64,000 nt of DNA from the NCBI GenBank assembly GCA_963662175.1, contig OY759215.1:31991453-32055452 (forward strand). Direction: 5' to 3'. Shown piece by piece: positions 54,101 through 64,000 of this stretch. The stretch's first letter is position 1. Each line of letters opens with the position of its first letter. Made by a program: the position numbers and the translations under genes. This stretch comes from Aradus depressus. Taxonomy: Eukaryota; Arthropoda; Insecta; Hemiptera; Aradidae. Below the pieces are notes generated by a model. It saw nothing but the letters and a program-made list of their open reading frames with translations. It had not been told where the DNA came from and searched no databases.

Positions 54101-56515
54101 AAAAAATAAGTGATATTATTATAATATTATGTGTTAATATTATATACATTTTACTGTTCCTCCTCCAAAAGTCATGTGAGAAAGTATACCTACGAATTTA
54201 AAACAAAATTCACTTTTCAGAATTTCATAATATTTTCACTTCTTGAGATCCATGGAATGCAAAAAAACCTGTTTTTGCAAAACGTCTGTGCGCGTGTCAA
54301 CAAGATTCCGGTCAAACGACTAAGAGAACCAAATTTCGATAGGATATACCTTGGAAGAGAGCTAAGCTTTTACAAAATAATCGGATCAAGATCATCAGCG
54401 ATATATGCTATAACTTCGTTTATTGTTCATACAGAACGGTATTTATTTATCTTTAAAGTAAGTTTTCTAAAAAACTTATTTTTTCAAATTTTATAGTTTT
54501 CTAGATATGTATTAAAAAAATATATATTCCCGGTTATTTTTTTCCAGTCAGAAAGAAAAAAAAATGCATAACATTGGATCATTGAGGGAATTTATGAGTA
54601 ATTTTTCTGTAAACAAACCTCTCTTTGTTTTCTTAGTACCTACTCAAACCTTTCCAAGAACTTTCAAACATTCCCTCTTGTTTTTGTTGTTCAAACTTAT
54701 GTTTGTTCAGTCTTGACTTGCTTCTTGATACATTTAGAGGTCTTGTTGATTTTTAAAATTAATATCGAATTAAAGAAAACTCTTTTCCACGAAGAAAAAA
54801 AATCAGATCACACAGAATTTTGCCTTAAAAAAAAACTCGATGAATCAAAAAGATAATTGCAATTGTCGCTGAGTAAACAAAAAAATACATTGATGATTAT
54901 TTTAATAAACATATAAATTACGTACCTGCATTGTAAGTTTATATGCACATTTAAATTATAATCAAATTAATTAAACAGTTCAGATTTTTTTTTTTTTTTT
55001 TTTTTTGCGATAAAACTATTTTTTTTTGGATTTTCTCGGTTATAGTGCTTTCCCTGTTATAATGAATTTCTCTGCAGTTCCCAAGAGGAGCTTTATAATG
55101 TGAATTGAGGAACGCCTCATCGAAGATTCTCCATCTGAGGTGTGAATAACCTTCCCATTCATCTTCACCCAGAATGTGAAGCGTGGTTTCCTCTATCACT
55201 TCACATCTTCTATGGATCAGATACAAGACTCATCAATAGAACACTGTGGCTGCTACATCATAAATGAACCTTAAATGTGCTTGTAATCACCACACATTGG
55301 GTCGTCGCTGCTCAGAACCCCTAATGAAGTGTTATCCCAGATCCGCCACTTCAGCAATGCTGAAATCTAGGAGTCCCAAGAAAATAGGAGTTTCTTTAAT
55401 AGAAGCTTTGAAGGAATTCTTTATATTTCAGAATTATATGGAGGATCTTTACCGTTAAAGTTACCGTTTAGAATCAGTAACTAACTCAATATCTGCGAAA
55501 CATTTGTAAACAATATTAATATGCTTGTTCTCTGGAATGCTTGATATTCCATATTTCCGAAAAATCTCCCAGAGGTATCCACTTTTTCCGACGATATTCC
55601 GGGTCAAATTCAGGCTCTTCTTTAGGTCCCAATGAATCAAGTTTCACGTCATTTCAAGACGGTTTTTGGCATGTATCTCGCAAACTGGGCAACCTTCGAA
55701 AAATGTGCCTTTTAGTATACTGTACAACATTCATATGAAGTGATTTTCGATTAAATCATAAATAGAAGCAGTATCTTATAACATGTACTTAAGCCCTAAA
55801 GTAAACTGGTTTTAATTTTCGCCTAATTTCGTGATAAATCAAATCAGAACTACATTACTACTATCTTCCCTGTGGTAAGATAATAATCGTGCGCACACAG
55901 ACAGATAGACGTATTATCATCGCAATATTGGTCAAAACGTATTCAGAAGACCTTGAAACGTAAAATTCCGTTGAAAAATCAATCTCCGATTTTTGAGGAT
56001 CCAGAAAATAGTCAGAGTGCAAATAAACCTGAGTTTCACACCGTGATCTAAACGAAAGGCGTGAAATCGACTCAAAATGTTCTCGGAAAAAAAAAAATTG
56101 GACACTTTGGAAGATTTGCCGAAAGTATGAAACAACATTTATTAGTCCACACGAACAGATACTTAACATGGATGAGAAATAACATAAACAAACTGAAGAA
56201 TGTTTGAATAACATCTCAAAACAGATTTCATTAAATACTATACGTTGTTTTTGCTTCTTTTCTCAAGTTTGGAGCTAATATAAACAAATTTTCATCACGT
56301 TTTCCTCTTTTTAGTTCTTTTCTTATCTAAATTATCATTATCTTTTTTGCTTTAAAAAAAGAAATGAAAAAAATAAGTAAATATTTTGTATTGACTTTGA
56401 TGACGTATGAGAGTAATACAATGTATAATTAATAATTATTTTTGTTCTGTGCTCAAATGATATTTGTTTATTTTTGTGGAACAGCTCTTAACATCCTTTT
56501 TTTATTATTATTTAT
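54101..56515. other. No confirmed gene; partial family C near 55880-56060
   Basis: Frames of 60-121 codons at 54131-54496, 54951-55226 and 55861-56214 have no recognisable domain. 55880-56060 contains aaacgtaaaattccgttgaa and caatctccgatttttg, similar to family C/A. There is a T-run at 54985-55006. Confidence 0.3.
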
Positions 56516-56560
56516 CTAGCTGTGATACCCGGCGTTGTCTGGCAATCCATTATTTTTCTT
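56516..56560 (-). mobile_element. Helitron 3' end, minus strand
   Basis: Minus strand: ccagacaacgccgggtatca cagctag, ending CTAG (56516-56519). Compared with the copy ending at 20402 (ccgggcaacgccgggtatta) it has two changes in the hairpin. The 5' end was not located; the body would extend toward higher coordinates. Confidence 0.6.
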
Positions 56561-56809
56561 GTCATCTTTTTACTAACCATTCATAATCACGATCTGCAAT
56601 AAGTTTTACGGTAATTTTTCACTGGGAAGCTATTATTTACATTCATTTTTACGTTATCATACCTTAATGTTGTGAAATTGTTTCAGACGGTTAATGTATA
56701 ACACCCAGACTGACGTCATTGTGAGGGGTTTAACATCTGCATTCATTCATTTTAACAGAGAAAAGCCAATTTTTTACTACCCAGCTATATGAGGAAAGCT
56801 ATGTTAATT

Positions 56810-57675
56810 GGTGAAAAATTATATGCTGAGGTTTTTACCGAAGTTTCATGTTTTCCGACCTCCTGATTCTAAAAATAAAAAATAAAAAATGTCTGTGTGG
56901 GAAAACGATAGCATCCGACAGAATTAATGTATCGACATGAAATTATATAGTTAGTTAGTTATTATGACTCATGCCCGGGCTTTAACTACGAGGTCATATC
57001 ACCTACTACCAGAGAGCTCTTTCGTCACTCTGGTGGACATGACCCCGATTCTACTGCGGGAGTCCTAAATTTTGCCTACCCTAAATTTTTTTATTCACCT
57101 AGGGCAGGGGTCTTCAACGAGTACCTGACATCATACAGGCTCGGGACCATCGCTTAAAGTCCCATCCGAAGGACGGCGTGCTGAAGTTTATTTTACATCC
57201 CAGATAAAATAAACTAAGGACCTCGGTCGGGTTTCGAACCCACGATCTTGAGCTCAGAAGGCAAGCACGCATACCACTGAGCTATCGGCGCCCTCTCATG
57301 AAATTATATATGAGTATCGTAAACCTCAAAAGGCCCATTACTTTTCAGCTATATCGGTCAAAAAAAAAGAAGGGAAAATTGCGGGGAAGACTTTAAAAAA
57401 ACACTAATAATTGCAGTTGTAATGCATGTATTGTCACGAAATTTCAAAGGATGTCACCTATCAATTGTCAGCGAATTCGGCCGAAGTGAAGAAGAGATTA
57501 GAGGGGACTTAATAAAAACTCAATAAGTGCCGATGTAGTGAATGTAGTAACAACGTAAAATTTAGTATATGGAGTCAGAAGCCCGTAAAACGGTAGATTG
57601 GTTTTGAATGGAGAGTGAAAATTTAATTGATTAATTCGTGCTGGGGAAGTACATGTGTTTCACCGACGCCTTTTT
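56810..57675 (-). repeat. Family A copy, minus strand, with nested SINE-1
   Basis: From ggtgaaaaattatatgctga through ccgacctcctgattctaa, then the SINE-1 insertion, then three units to ttaattgattaattcgtgct and tttcaccgacgcc. The SINE lies within a unit at aaattatata. Confidence 0.75.
56950..57296 (-). mobile_element. SINE-1, full length, 14-bp TSD
   Basis: 347 bp in reverse from gttagttagttattatgact to ccactgagctatcggcgcc ctct. Exact duplication catgaaattatata at 56936-56949 and 57297-57310. B box cgggtttcgaaccc and A box present. A good reference copy for the family. Confidence 0.95.
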
Positions 57676-57690
57676 TCTTTTCCAGTGAGT

Positions 57691-57877
57691 TTTTTTTTTT
57701 ATGTTCGATGCATATTAGCCATGTTTTTTAGTTATTTACCTACGACATCCATGGACCCGGAAGGGAGTTCTATCTACGAAATAAACTCCCACCCGGACGA
57801 GATTCGAACCCGCAAACCATGGTGAGATCATGCGACCAAAGCCCTACACTCTAGCCCGCATGGCCACCATGGACCCC
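57691..57877 (-). mobile_element. SINE-2, minus strand
   Basis: Tail T-run, then atgttcgatgcatattagcc, gacatccatggacccgg, gagattcgaacccgc (B box), gcgaccaaagccctacactc and ccaccatggacccc. gtgagttt-like flanks (57685 and 57883) are a possible short duplication. Confidence 0.85.
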
Positions 57878-57906
57878 AAACCGTGAGTTTATATAAGCTA
57901 TAATTA

Positions 57907-58256
57907 GAGGGCGCCGGTAGCTCAGTGGTATGCTTGCTTGTCTTCTGAGCTCAAGGATGTGGGTTCGTAACCCGACCGAGGCCCTTAGTTTATTTTATCT
58001 GGGAGGTGAAATAAACTTAAGCACGCCGTCCTTCGGATGGGACGTTAAGCGATGGTCCCGAGCCTGTACGATGTCAGGTACTCGTTAAAGACCCCTGCCC
58101 TAGGTGAATAGAAATTTAGGATAGGCAAAATTTAGGACTCCCACAGTAGAGTCGGGCTCATGTCCACCAGTGACGAAAGAGCGCTCTGGTAGTAGGCGAT
58201 ATGACCTCGTAGTTAAAGCCCGGACATGAGTCATAAAACCTAACCTAACCTAACCT
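57907..58256 (+). mobile_element. SINE-1, full length, 12-bp TSD, telomere-like tail
   Basis: 350 bp from agggcgccggtagctcagtg to a tail of three CCTAA units (58239-58256). Exact duplication aagctataatta at 57895-57906 and 58257-58268. The B box has one change (gggttcgtaaccc). Confidence 0.95.
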
Positions 58257-58426
58257 AAGCTATAATTACGTAAAGATATAACACAAAAATCTAAATTTGC
58301 TGAACAAAACGAATGAACAAGAATTTTAAAAAAAATATATATATATATATATTTTTTTTTTCCGCCTCTATTATGTAATTTATATAAAGATTCGTAAAAA
58401 AAAAAAAAAAATCATCTACTGAATTC

Positions 58427-58641
58427 ATTTTATACTTTTATCTACTGTATAAATAATCATTATTTTATACTTTTATCTACTGTATAAATAATCATTATTT
58501 TATACTTTTATCTACTGTATAAATAATCATTATTTTATACTTTTATCTACTGTATAAATAATCATTATTTTATACTTTTATCTACTGTATAAATAATCAT
58601 TATTTTATACTTTTATCTACTGTATAAATAATCATTATTTT
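58427..58641. repeat. 35-bp minisatellite, about six perfect copies
   Basis: Unit tttatacttttatctactg tataaataatcattat repeated without visible change from 58427 to 58641. There are no spacers, so not CRISPR. The identity of the copies suggests recent expansion. Confidence 0.95.
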
Positions 58642-58711
58642 TGAAGTCTCATTTTTAAATATTTATTTATTCATTTATTTTTACTTTTTAGTAGTATTGT
58701 TAATTCTAATC

Positions 58712-58915
58712 GGGGGCCATGGTGGCAGTATGGGCTAGAGCGTAGGGCTTTGGTCGCATGGTCTCACCATGGTTTGCGGGTTCGAATCCCGTCCGGGAGT
58801 AAGTTTTATTTCGTAGATAGAACTCCCTCCCGGGGCCATGGATGTTGTAAATAATTGGATGGTGACATGGCTAATATGCACCGTACATAAAGCCAAAAAA
58901 AAAAAAAAAAAAAAA
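58712..58915 (+). mobile_element. SINE-2, full length, plus strand
   Basis: Head ggggccatggtggcagtatg, tRNA-like A-box region (gggctagagcgtagggc), B box GGGTTCGAATCCC at 58778-58790, tail gcaccgtacataaagcc and a 22-base A-run. tctaat flanks it at 58705-58710 and 58916-58921. Confidence 0.9.
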
Positions 58916-58954
58916 ATCTAATAATCCATGTATATCAGAATCAGACCAGTCTAA

Positions 58955-59252
58955 AAATGAATGTCGTCGAGGTTGCAGCTATTTGTGCTCTGGTTATAAG
59001 AAATCGTAAAAAGAATAGAAAAAAAAATACTGGGTCCATCCAATTTTCTATGAACGATTTTTAAAAGGTAAATTTTATACTTTGCACGAGAAATTGAAGG
59101 GATATCCCAATATATTTTTTGGATATTATAGAATGAGTTTGGAAAGCTTTGACAGTTTGCTGAATCTGTTGACCCCTGCGATATGTCTTCAAGATACAAA
59201 CATGCGACAGTCTATTCCACCCCAAGAACGACTTGCTGTTACATATTATTAA
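58955..59252 (+). pseudogene. PIF/Harbinger transposase N-terminus
   Basis: Frame: ALVIRNRKKNRKK, then (1-base slip in the A-run near 59025) YWVHPIFYERFLKGKFYTLH, EKLKGYPNIFFGYYRMSLES, FDSLLNLLTPAICLQDTNMR, QSIPPQERLAVT and a stop at 59252. WVHP...R...G-F-TL, the YFRMS-like segment and the IPP-ERLA-T block are characteristic of the N-terminal part of Harbinger transposases (DDE_Tnp_4 type). The catalytic domain is missing. Confidence 0.85.
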
Positions 59253-59537
59253 TTGAAATACAAAAATAAAATATTTTCATCAAGTTTTTTTCCAAACAAC
59301 AGAAAACAATATAACCAAATTACAACCTTCCTTGGCGACAACTGTCACTTTGCATGTGAACAGGACGGGAGTGACTTTTTTGTTACGTCGAGTCACCTGC
59401 TCAAGGTGACTTGTCAGCACAACAAAGTCACTCGGCTGTCACGTCGCCTCGTGTGTACACCACCAATAGGCTTCAATACTCAAGGTGGAGAGTGACAAAA
59501 TGTTGCGTGACAAAAGTCACTCGTGTGAATGGGGCCT
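59253..59537 (+). mobile_element. Harbinger-type right end with GTGAC words
   Basis: Many gtcact/agtgac words in both orientations from 59345 to 59525. The right end (read in reverse) starts ggccccattcacacgagtga and is followed by TAA. It probably belongs to the same element as the transposase remnant at 58955; the left end was not found. Confidence 0.6.
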
Positions 59538-60214
59538 AAGAGTTAATATCTGTTTACGTGTCTAATTTATAAGCTACGTATCTTAATGTAAATATTCTTA
59601 TGACGTATCCTATTACCATGTTATGGTTTAAATAATGATATGGTTTAAATGGTACAAATATTATTATTATGTATCTATACATCGTTGGACAATCCTTCCC
59701 AAAATTGAAATATTTATATATATTTATATATTTTCCACCTCGAAACCTTCTTTTAATCCCTGGTTAATCCTAAAAGAATTGCCCTATTGTCAGCCGTCTC
59801 TATTTAGGAAGGCGGGAAAAAATGGGCAGAAAAAGAAGCAAAACTGAAGTGGTGTAGACGCCAGGATCCCAGAGTGACATTCAAAACAACGTCTCGTCCC
59901 TCGAAAGAATGTGGTTGGGGGTCAGGGGGGGGGGGCCTCAACCGGTTCCTATCCCCATTTACTTTGTAAATATATTTACTTCTTCTTTTTCCGATGTTAA
60001 AAATAGCATGGAAGAACCGGAATTGTAAATTCTTCATGTAGTGGAAGTGGTGGTGATGTTGTATTTTTGTTGGTCTGAGGACGGCCCAGTTCCTGGACAA
60101 GGATGCAGCGTTCACGAGCTGCCAATGCCAACCCATGTCTAGTATAGACATTTGCGTAGTAACTAGAATTGAAAGCCTGCTTTATTTCTTTTTCACTTAG
60201 AGATGGGAATTTTT
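59538..60214. other. No gene seen; G-run at 59925-59934
   Basis: Minus-strand frames at 59804-60236 are not recognisable proteins. Unclassified. Confidence 0.3.
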
Positions 60215-60345
60215 GATTGCCTGATGATGAGGGCAACCTCGAAAGCCGGCTACCATATCATAATAAAAATCTTTGAGAGGTCAGACTACATTTTTATTTT
60301 GCAATCTGTGAAATAATCCCTTTTTACTACATAATCTTTACATTA
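60215..60345 (+). repeat. Penelope-type repeat, AGCCGGCT family
   Basis: Homologous to 838-965: core, then ataataaaaatc, gagaggtcagactac, ttttgcaatctgtgaaataatc. Contains the best preserved core of this family. Confidence 0.55.
60218..60256 (+). ncRNA. Hammerhead-like motif, AGCCGGCT family, intact core
   Basis: CTGATGA 60221-60227, extra T, GAGG-GCAA-CCTC hairpin 60229-60240, GAAA 60241-60244, palindrome AGCCGGCT 60244-60251, A 60252. If ribozyme-like, cleavage would follow CTA and stem III would form from the palindrome, within or between molecules. Bases next to the cleavage site mismatch in this copy (C-C). Confidence 0.38.
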
Positions 60346-60779
60346 TATCAAATTCGTCATTGGGGATATTGTTTATAAGGAAAACATATTAGAAAAAACC
60401 ATACTTTCTCTTCAACAATTTTTTCTCTGACAATTTTCCCAAAAACGAAAAAAATTACATAATCGGTTATGATTTTGATAAAGATTTCACCGGAAATTTT
60501 ATTTTTCCTATTTCTGAATTACAAAAAGCAGTAAAAAATAATTATGTCCGTGTTTTTTATTTAAAAAAACAAAAAAAAAAAACAATTAGTATAGGATCCT
60601 GGATGTTCGTCAAGGGGGGTCGTAAAATTTCGTTGACAGGTTGAGTAACAGTCGGAGTCTGTAAACGAATGACGTCATGAAAGTTCGTGCGCAAGACCAC
60701 AACAGCTCCTTCGCGCATCACTAGGACGTATTTTACAATTTAACGTGCATATTTATTTATCCTTAACGAAACTGACTTA

Positions 60780-60860
60780 CGAGCCTCTGTGCTAGGGGGG
60801 GGGTTCTGCTCCCCCCCCCCTCCCCCTAATGTCACCGCCACTGCACTCAGCTCTGTGCTA

Positions 60861-60904
<44 letters not shown>

Positions 60905-62001
60905 CCTGCTCCCCCCCCCCCTCCCCCTAATGTACCGCCACTGCACTCAGCTCTGTGCTAGGGGGGGGGGGGGGGGGGGGGGGGCGGGGGGGGGGGGGGT
61001 TCTGCTCTCTCCCCCCCCCCCCCCCCCCCTAATGTAACGCCACTGCACTCAGCTCTGTGCTAGGGGGGGTTTCTGCTCCCCCCCCCCCCCCCCTCCCCCT
61101 AATGTAACGCCACTGCACTCAGCTCTGTGCTAGGGGGGGGGGGGGGGGGGGTGGTCCTGCTCCCCCCCCCCCCTCCCCCTAATGTAACGCCACTGCACTC
61201 AGCTCTGTGCTAGGGGGGGAGCAGTTCTGCTCCCCCCCCCCCTCCCCTAATGTACCGCCACTGCACTCAGCTCTGTGCTAGGGGGGGGGGTTCTGCTCCC
61301 CCCCCCCCTCCCCCTAATGTACCGCCACTGCACTCAGCTCTGTGCTAGGGGGGGGTTCTGCTCTCTCCCCCCCCCCCCCTCCCCTAATGTACCGCCACTG
61401 CACTCAGCTCTGTGCTAGGGGGGGGGGGGGTTCTGCTCCCCCCCCCCTCCCCCTAATGTACCGCCACTGCAACTCAGCTCTGTGCTAAGGGGGGGGTTCT
61501 GCTCCCCCCCCCCCCCTCCCCCTATGTAACGCCACTGCACTCAGCTCTGTGCTAGGGGGGGGGGGGTTCTGCTCTCTCCCCCCCCCCTCCCCCTAATGTA
61601 CCGCCACTGCACTCAGCTCTGTGCTAGGGGGGGGTTCTGCTCTCTCCCCCCCCCCCCCTCCCCCTAATGTAACGCCACTGCACTCAGCTCTGTGCTAGGG
61701 GGGGGGGGGGGGTTTCTGCTCTCTCCCCCCCCCCCCCCCCCCCTCCCCCTAATGTACCGCCACTGCACTCAGCTCTGTGCTAGGGGGGGGGGGGGGGGGT
61801 TTTGCTCCCCCCCCCCCCCTCCCCCTAATGTACCCGCCACTGCACTCAGCTCTGTGCTAGGGGGGGGTTCTGCTCCCCCCCCCCCCCCTCCCCCTAATGT
61901 AACGCCACTGCACTCAGCTCTGTGCTAGGGGGGGGGGGGGGGGTTCTGCTCTCTCCCCCCCCCCCCTCCCCCTAATGTACCGCCACTGCACTCAGCTCTG
62001 T
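60780..62001. repeat. G-run/C-run minisatellite, about 16 units
   Basis: Unit of roughly 65-100 bp: gctctgtgcta, a G-run of 7 to over 40, (g)ttctgct, a C-run, ctccccctaatgta(c/a)cgcc and actgcactca. The arms G(n) and C(n) in each unit can pair. Frames over the array on both strands (Gly/Pro-rich) are artefacts. Run lengths should be treated as approximate, since assembly of such tracts is unreliable. Confidence 0.93.
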
Positions 62002-62344
62002 TTTTCTTTATTAATTACTTATTATCTTTTTTACTTTATTATTTTTATTTTGTTTTTATACAATTTCATTATTTGTTTATTATAATGTTGTAACTATTAC
62101 TTTTCATTAACAATTATTGTTTCTTTACTTAATTGCTAAAGGCCTCTTTTTTTTTCCTCAATAGGTTGATACTGTTATTTCTTCGTTTATTCCTGTTATT
62201 ATTCTTAGGGATTTCAGATACGATTATTTTCATTGCTCTATTAAAGGCACATCCCAGCTCCTCTCACATTCAGAAATATAGTTATAATGGTGTATAAAAG
62301 TGAATAAGCAATAAATTCTGGAAATTGTTTGAACAATTTTAGAA
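62002..62344. other. No gene seen
   Basis: AT-rich flank of the minisatellite. Confidence 0.4.
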
Positions 62345-62995
62345 AAAAGTCGTCAGTGAATCACCGGCTAAGTACTTCTCCAGCTCGAATTAATCAATAA
62401 CGTAAATTTTCAATGATTTACACTCTCCCTCCATCGATTGTTTGAGGATTTGAGTCAAGCCCTTCTTCTCTGGTTCCTCCTCTTCCCACCAACCGATTTC
62501 GCGGAAAATTAATAGTTGCTTTCCGTATAAGGGTTTGAATTTAAATATAAAATTTCATGTGATACATTCATTACTTCGGCAGTTATTGGCTTTTTGAGTT
62601 GAGCTCAACACTGATCCCTCCCACCTCCTCTGCTGATTCTGTAAAATTAATAGGTGTATGTGTCGTCCTTATAGGCTTTGAATTTGTCAATAAATTCATT
62701 ACAACGTTTATTAGAGTTTTTGAGCTAAGCCTCCCCACTAAATCCACCCTTTTTCTTTTGGTCGATTTGACTGAAAATCAATGTGCTGTCATTAGAAGGT
62801 TTTGGATACACATATAAAAAGTCGTGTCGATAAATTCATTTTATCGGGAGTTATAGTATTCACAGAAACAGACAGACTTTTTTTTTTTCATTTTGAGATC
62901 AGGAAAACAAGAAATTTCTTGAAAACTCAGGCATCGAATTTCTGAACGATTACATAATTTTCTCTATACTTCGTACAGCTGGCTAAGTAAAAATA
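62345..62995 (+). repeat. Family A copy, plus strand, near complete
   Basis: Begins aaaaagtcgtcagtgaatca ccgg, contains four units (each with ttcatt...cggcagttattg...gattt...aaaatt aatag), and ends ctatacttcgtacagctggc. A useful reference copy: about 650 bp. Confidence 0.8.
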
Positions 62996-63475
62996 TCATG
63001 TATTAAATAAAAGGTTATAAATATGAAGGTCTATCATTGAACTCAAATATTTTTTCGAACAAGATTTCGAGAAAATGTCATTACGTAAAGATGAAATGTA
63101 AGATCCTTATCGAAAACTCGCCCTTGAATAAAAAACAAATGCAAGAAGTCTTCGATCAAAAATACCGTAAATAAATCGTATTTTATATTGAATTCAGACG
63201 TGGCGCCAACATTCGCGACACCGTCCTCTGCTATTTGTCAGACAGACAACTTAGCGATGGCGTATTCTAGATTTAAGTATAGTAAATGGAAAGGTCATGC
63301 TGAAATGTATGTTTATGTTGGGGATGTACCATGGCGGATCTACTATAAGACTTATGAGTCTTGAGCCTTAGGCCATTAAAGCCTATGGCGCCCAGCTTAT
63401 GGAAGCATGGTCATTTTACACAGGACGGCTCTTCATTTACTGTAATAAGTGTTAAGTCTAATGTGTGTATTCCTA
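62996..63475. other. No gene seen
   Basis: Unclassified; a block at 63190-63420 is less AT-rich but has no frame. Confidence 0.35.
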
Positions 63476-63645
63476 GGGGCTGTGCGGGCTAGAGTGTAGG
63501 GCTTTGGTCACATGGTCCTCAGCACGATTGCGGGTTCGAATTCCGTACGGAAGAGAGTTCTATATCTATGGCCTCTCGGGGAAGTTGTGTAAATAACCAA
63601 TAACACCTTTTATAGACAAATGGCTAATAGACATCGTAAAAAACG
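63476..63645 (+). mobile_element. SINE-2, degraded
   Basis: Contains gggctgtgcgggctagagtg, tagggctttggtcacatggt, gcgggttcgaattccgt (B box) and, after a gap, aaatggctaatagacatcgt. Older than the other copies. Confidence 0.75.
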
Positions 63646-63904
63646 TCAGGGATACCCTGATATATTTGCCAATAACACCTCTACGAGATGTAAGTTATAT
63701 TAAGAGCCGAAAAAAGACAAAAAAGTGTTCCGGAATATTGTCAAAACAAGCAAAAGACACTTGTGATATAAATGCGAAAAAAATTCAAAAAAGACTAAGA
63801 AACACAAATATTTTTTTATTTATGTTTTATTTTTTTAGATGTTTTTCGTATTTCTTAAAAATATCTTATCTTCCCTTATATCCATACTCTTACCTATATT
63901 TATT

Positions 63905-63962
63905 GTATTTATAACGACAATAACGTTATAATTGATTTATTTATACATTTATAACGGCAATT
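63905..63962 (+). repeat. Repeat family E, copy 2
   Basis: Inverted match to 20-75: gtatttataacgacaataa, attgatttatttatacattt, ataacggcaat. The word ttataacgacaataac recurs at 63960-63978. Confidence 0.5.
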
Positions 63963-64000
63963 TATAACGACAATAACAAATAATAAATCAGTTATTACTT

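Noticed and set aside
54131..54496. 121-codon frame
   Set aside because: No domain or homology recognised; AT-rich, Phe/Ile/Lys-rich composition is typical of chance frames here.
55861..56214. 117-codon minus-strand frame
   Set aside because: Overlaps a family C/A-like repeat segment; no protein features.
58427..58641. CRISPR-like array
   Set aside because: Units are contiguous with no spacers, no Cas genes are nearby and the DNA is eukaryotic; it is a minisatellite.
58712..58800. tRNA gene (second type)
   Set aside because: Same reasoning: SINE-2 head followed by body, poly(A) and flanking repeat.
29786..60256. Calling the motifs proven hammerhead ribozymes
   Set aside because: All carry an extra base before stem II and some have lost GAAA; only a hammerhead-like designation is justified.
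60740..61928. Gly/Pro-rich frames on both strands
   Set aside because: They are translations of G-runs and C-runs of the minisatellite.

Overview
The window is AT-rich, repeat-laden eukaryotic DNA with one clear host gene piece. The 440-bp exon at 3445-3884 (+) encodes the C-terminal half of Hey, the bHLH-Orange repressor: Orange domain, Ser/Pro/His/Tyr-rich linker and terminal YRPW motif. Its sequence resembles insect Hey. Together with SINE tails made of CCTAA (the arthropod telomere unit) and the mix of jockey/R1/RTE LINEs, mariner, hAT, PIF/Harbinger, pogo, Helitron and Penelope-like pieces, this points to an arthropod, most likely an insect with a large genome. The species cannot be named from the sequence.

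Layout. 1-3444: intronic or upstream DNA with old repeats, ending in a 3' splice acceptor. 3445-3884: Hey terminal exon, followed by a 3' UTR. 4-12 kb: AT-rich DNA, Penelope-type fragments, a SINE-3 copy and an R1-type LINE tail. 12-22 kb: a 1.24-kb foldback element, several copies of a dominant unclassified repeat ('family A'), a hAT remnant, SINEs, a MITE and a short Helitron. 22-30 kb: mariner remnant, paired SINEs, a LINE zinc-knuckle tail, a Penelope GIY-YIG remnant, an RTE-type LINE tail and a 112-bp mobile unit carrying a hammerhead-like motif. 31-37 kb: a ~530-bp palindrome and a pogo/Tigger-like element with a nested SINE-3. 37.6-39.9 kb: a 5'-truncated LINE with an open 601-aa RT frame. 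40-45 kb: three MITEs (two hAT, one Harbinger) with target duplications that can be read directly, nested in other repeats. 48.8-53.1 kb: a nearly full-length jockey-type LINE on the minus strand with three frameshifts. 53.8-64 kb: a 77-bp palindrome, nested SINEs, a perfect 35-bp minisatellite, a Harbinger transposase remnant and a 1.2-kb G-run/C-run minisatellite.

Nothing forms an operon; apart from Hey the coding material is selfish DNA. SINE-1 (tRNA-derived, about 345 bp), SINE-2 (tRNA-derived, about 200 bp) and SINE-3 (no tRNA head seen) presumably rely on LINE machinery of the kinds found here. The most interesting signal is a set of short motifs of the form CTGANGA - one extra A/T - small hairpin - GAAA - short palindrome - TH. 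They are spread over several unrelated sequence families, often as head-to-head inverted pairs, and two are mobile units with 11- and 12-bp target duplications. They resemble the minimal hammerhead ribozymes of Penelope-like elements, but with a constant one-nucleotide insertion.
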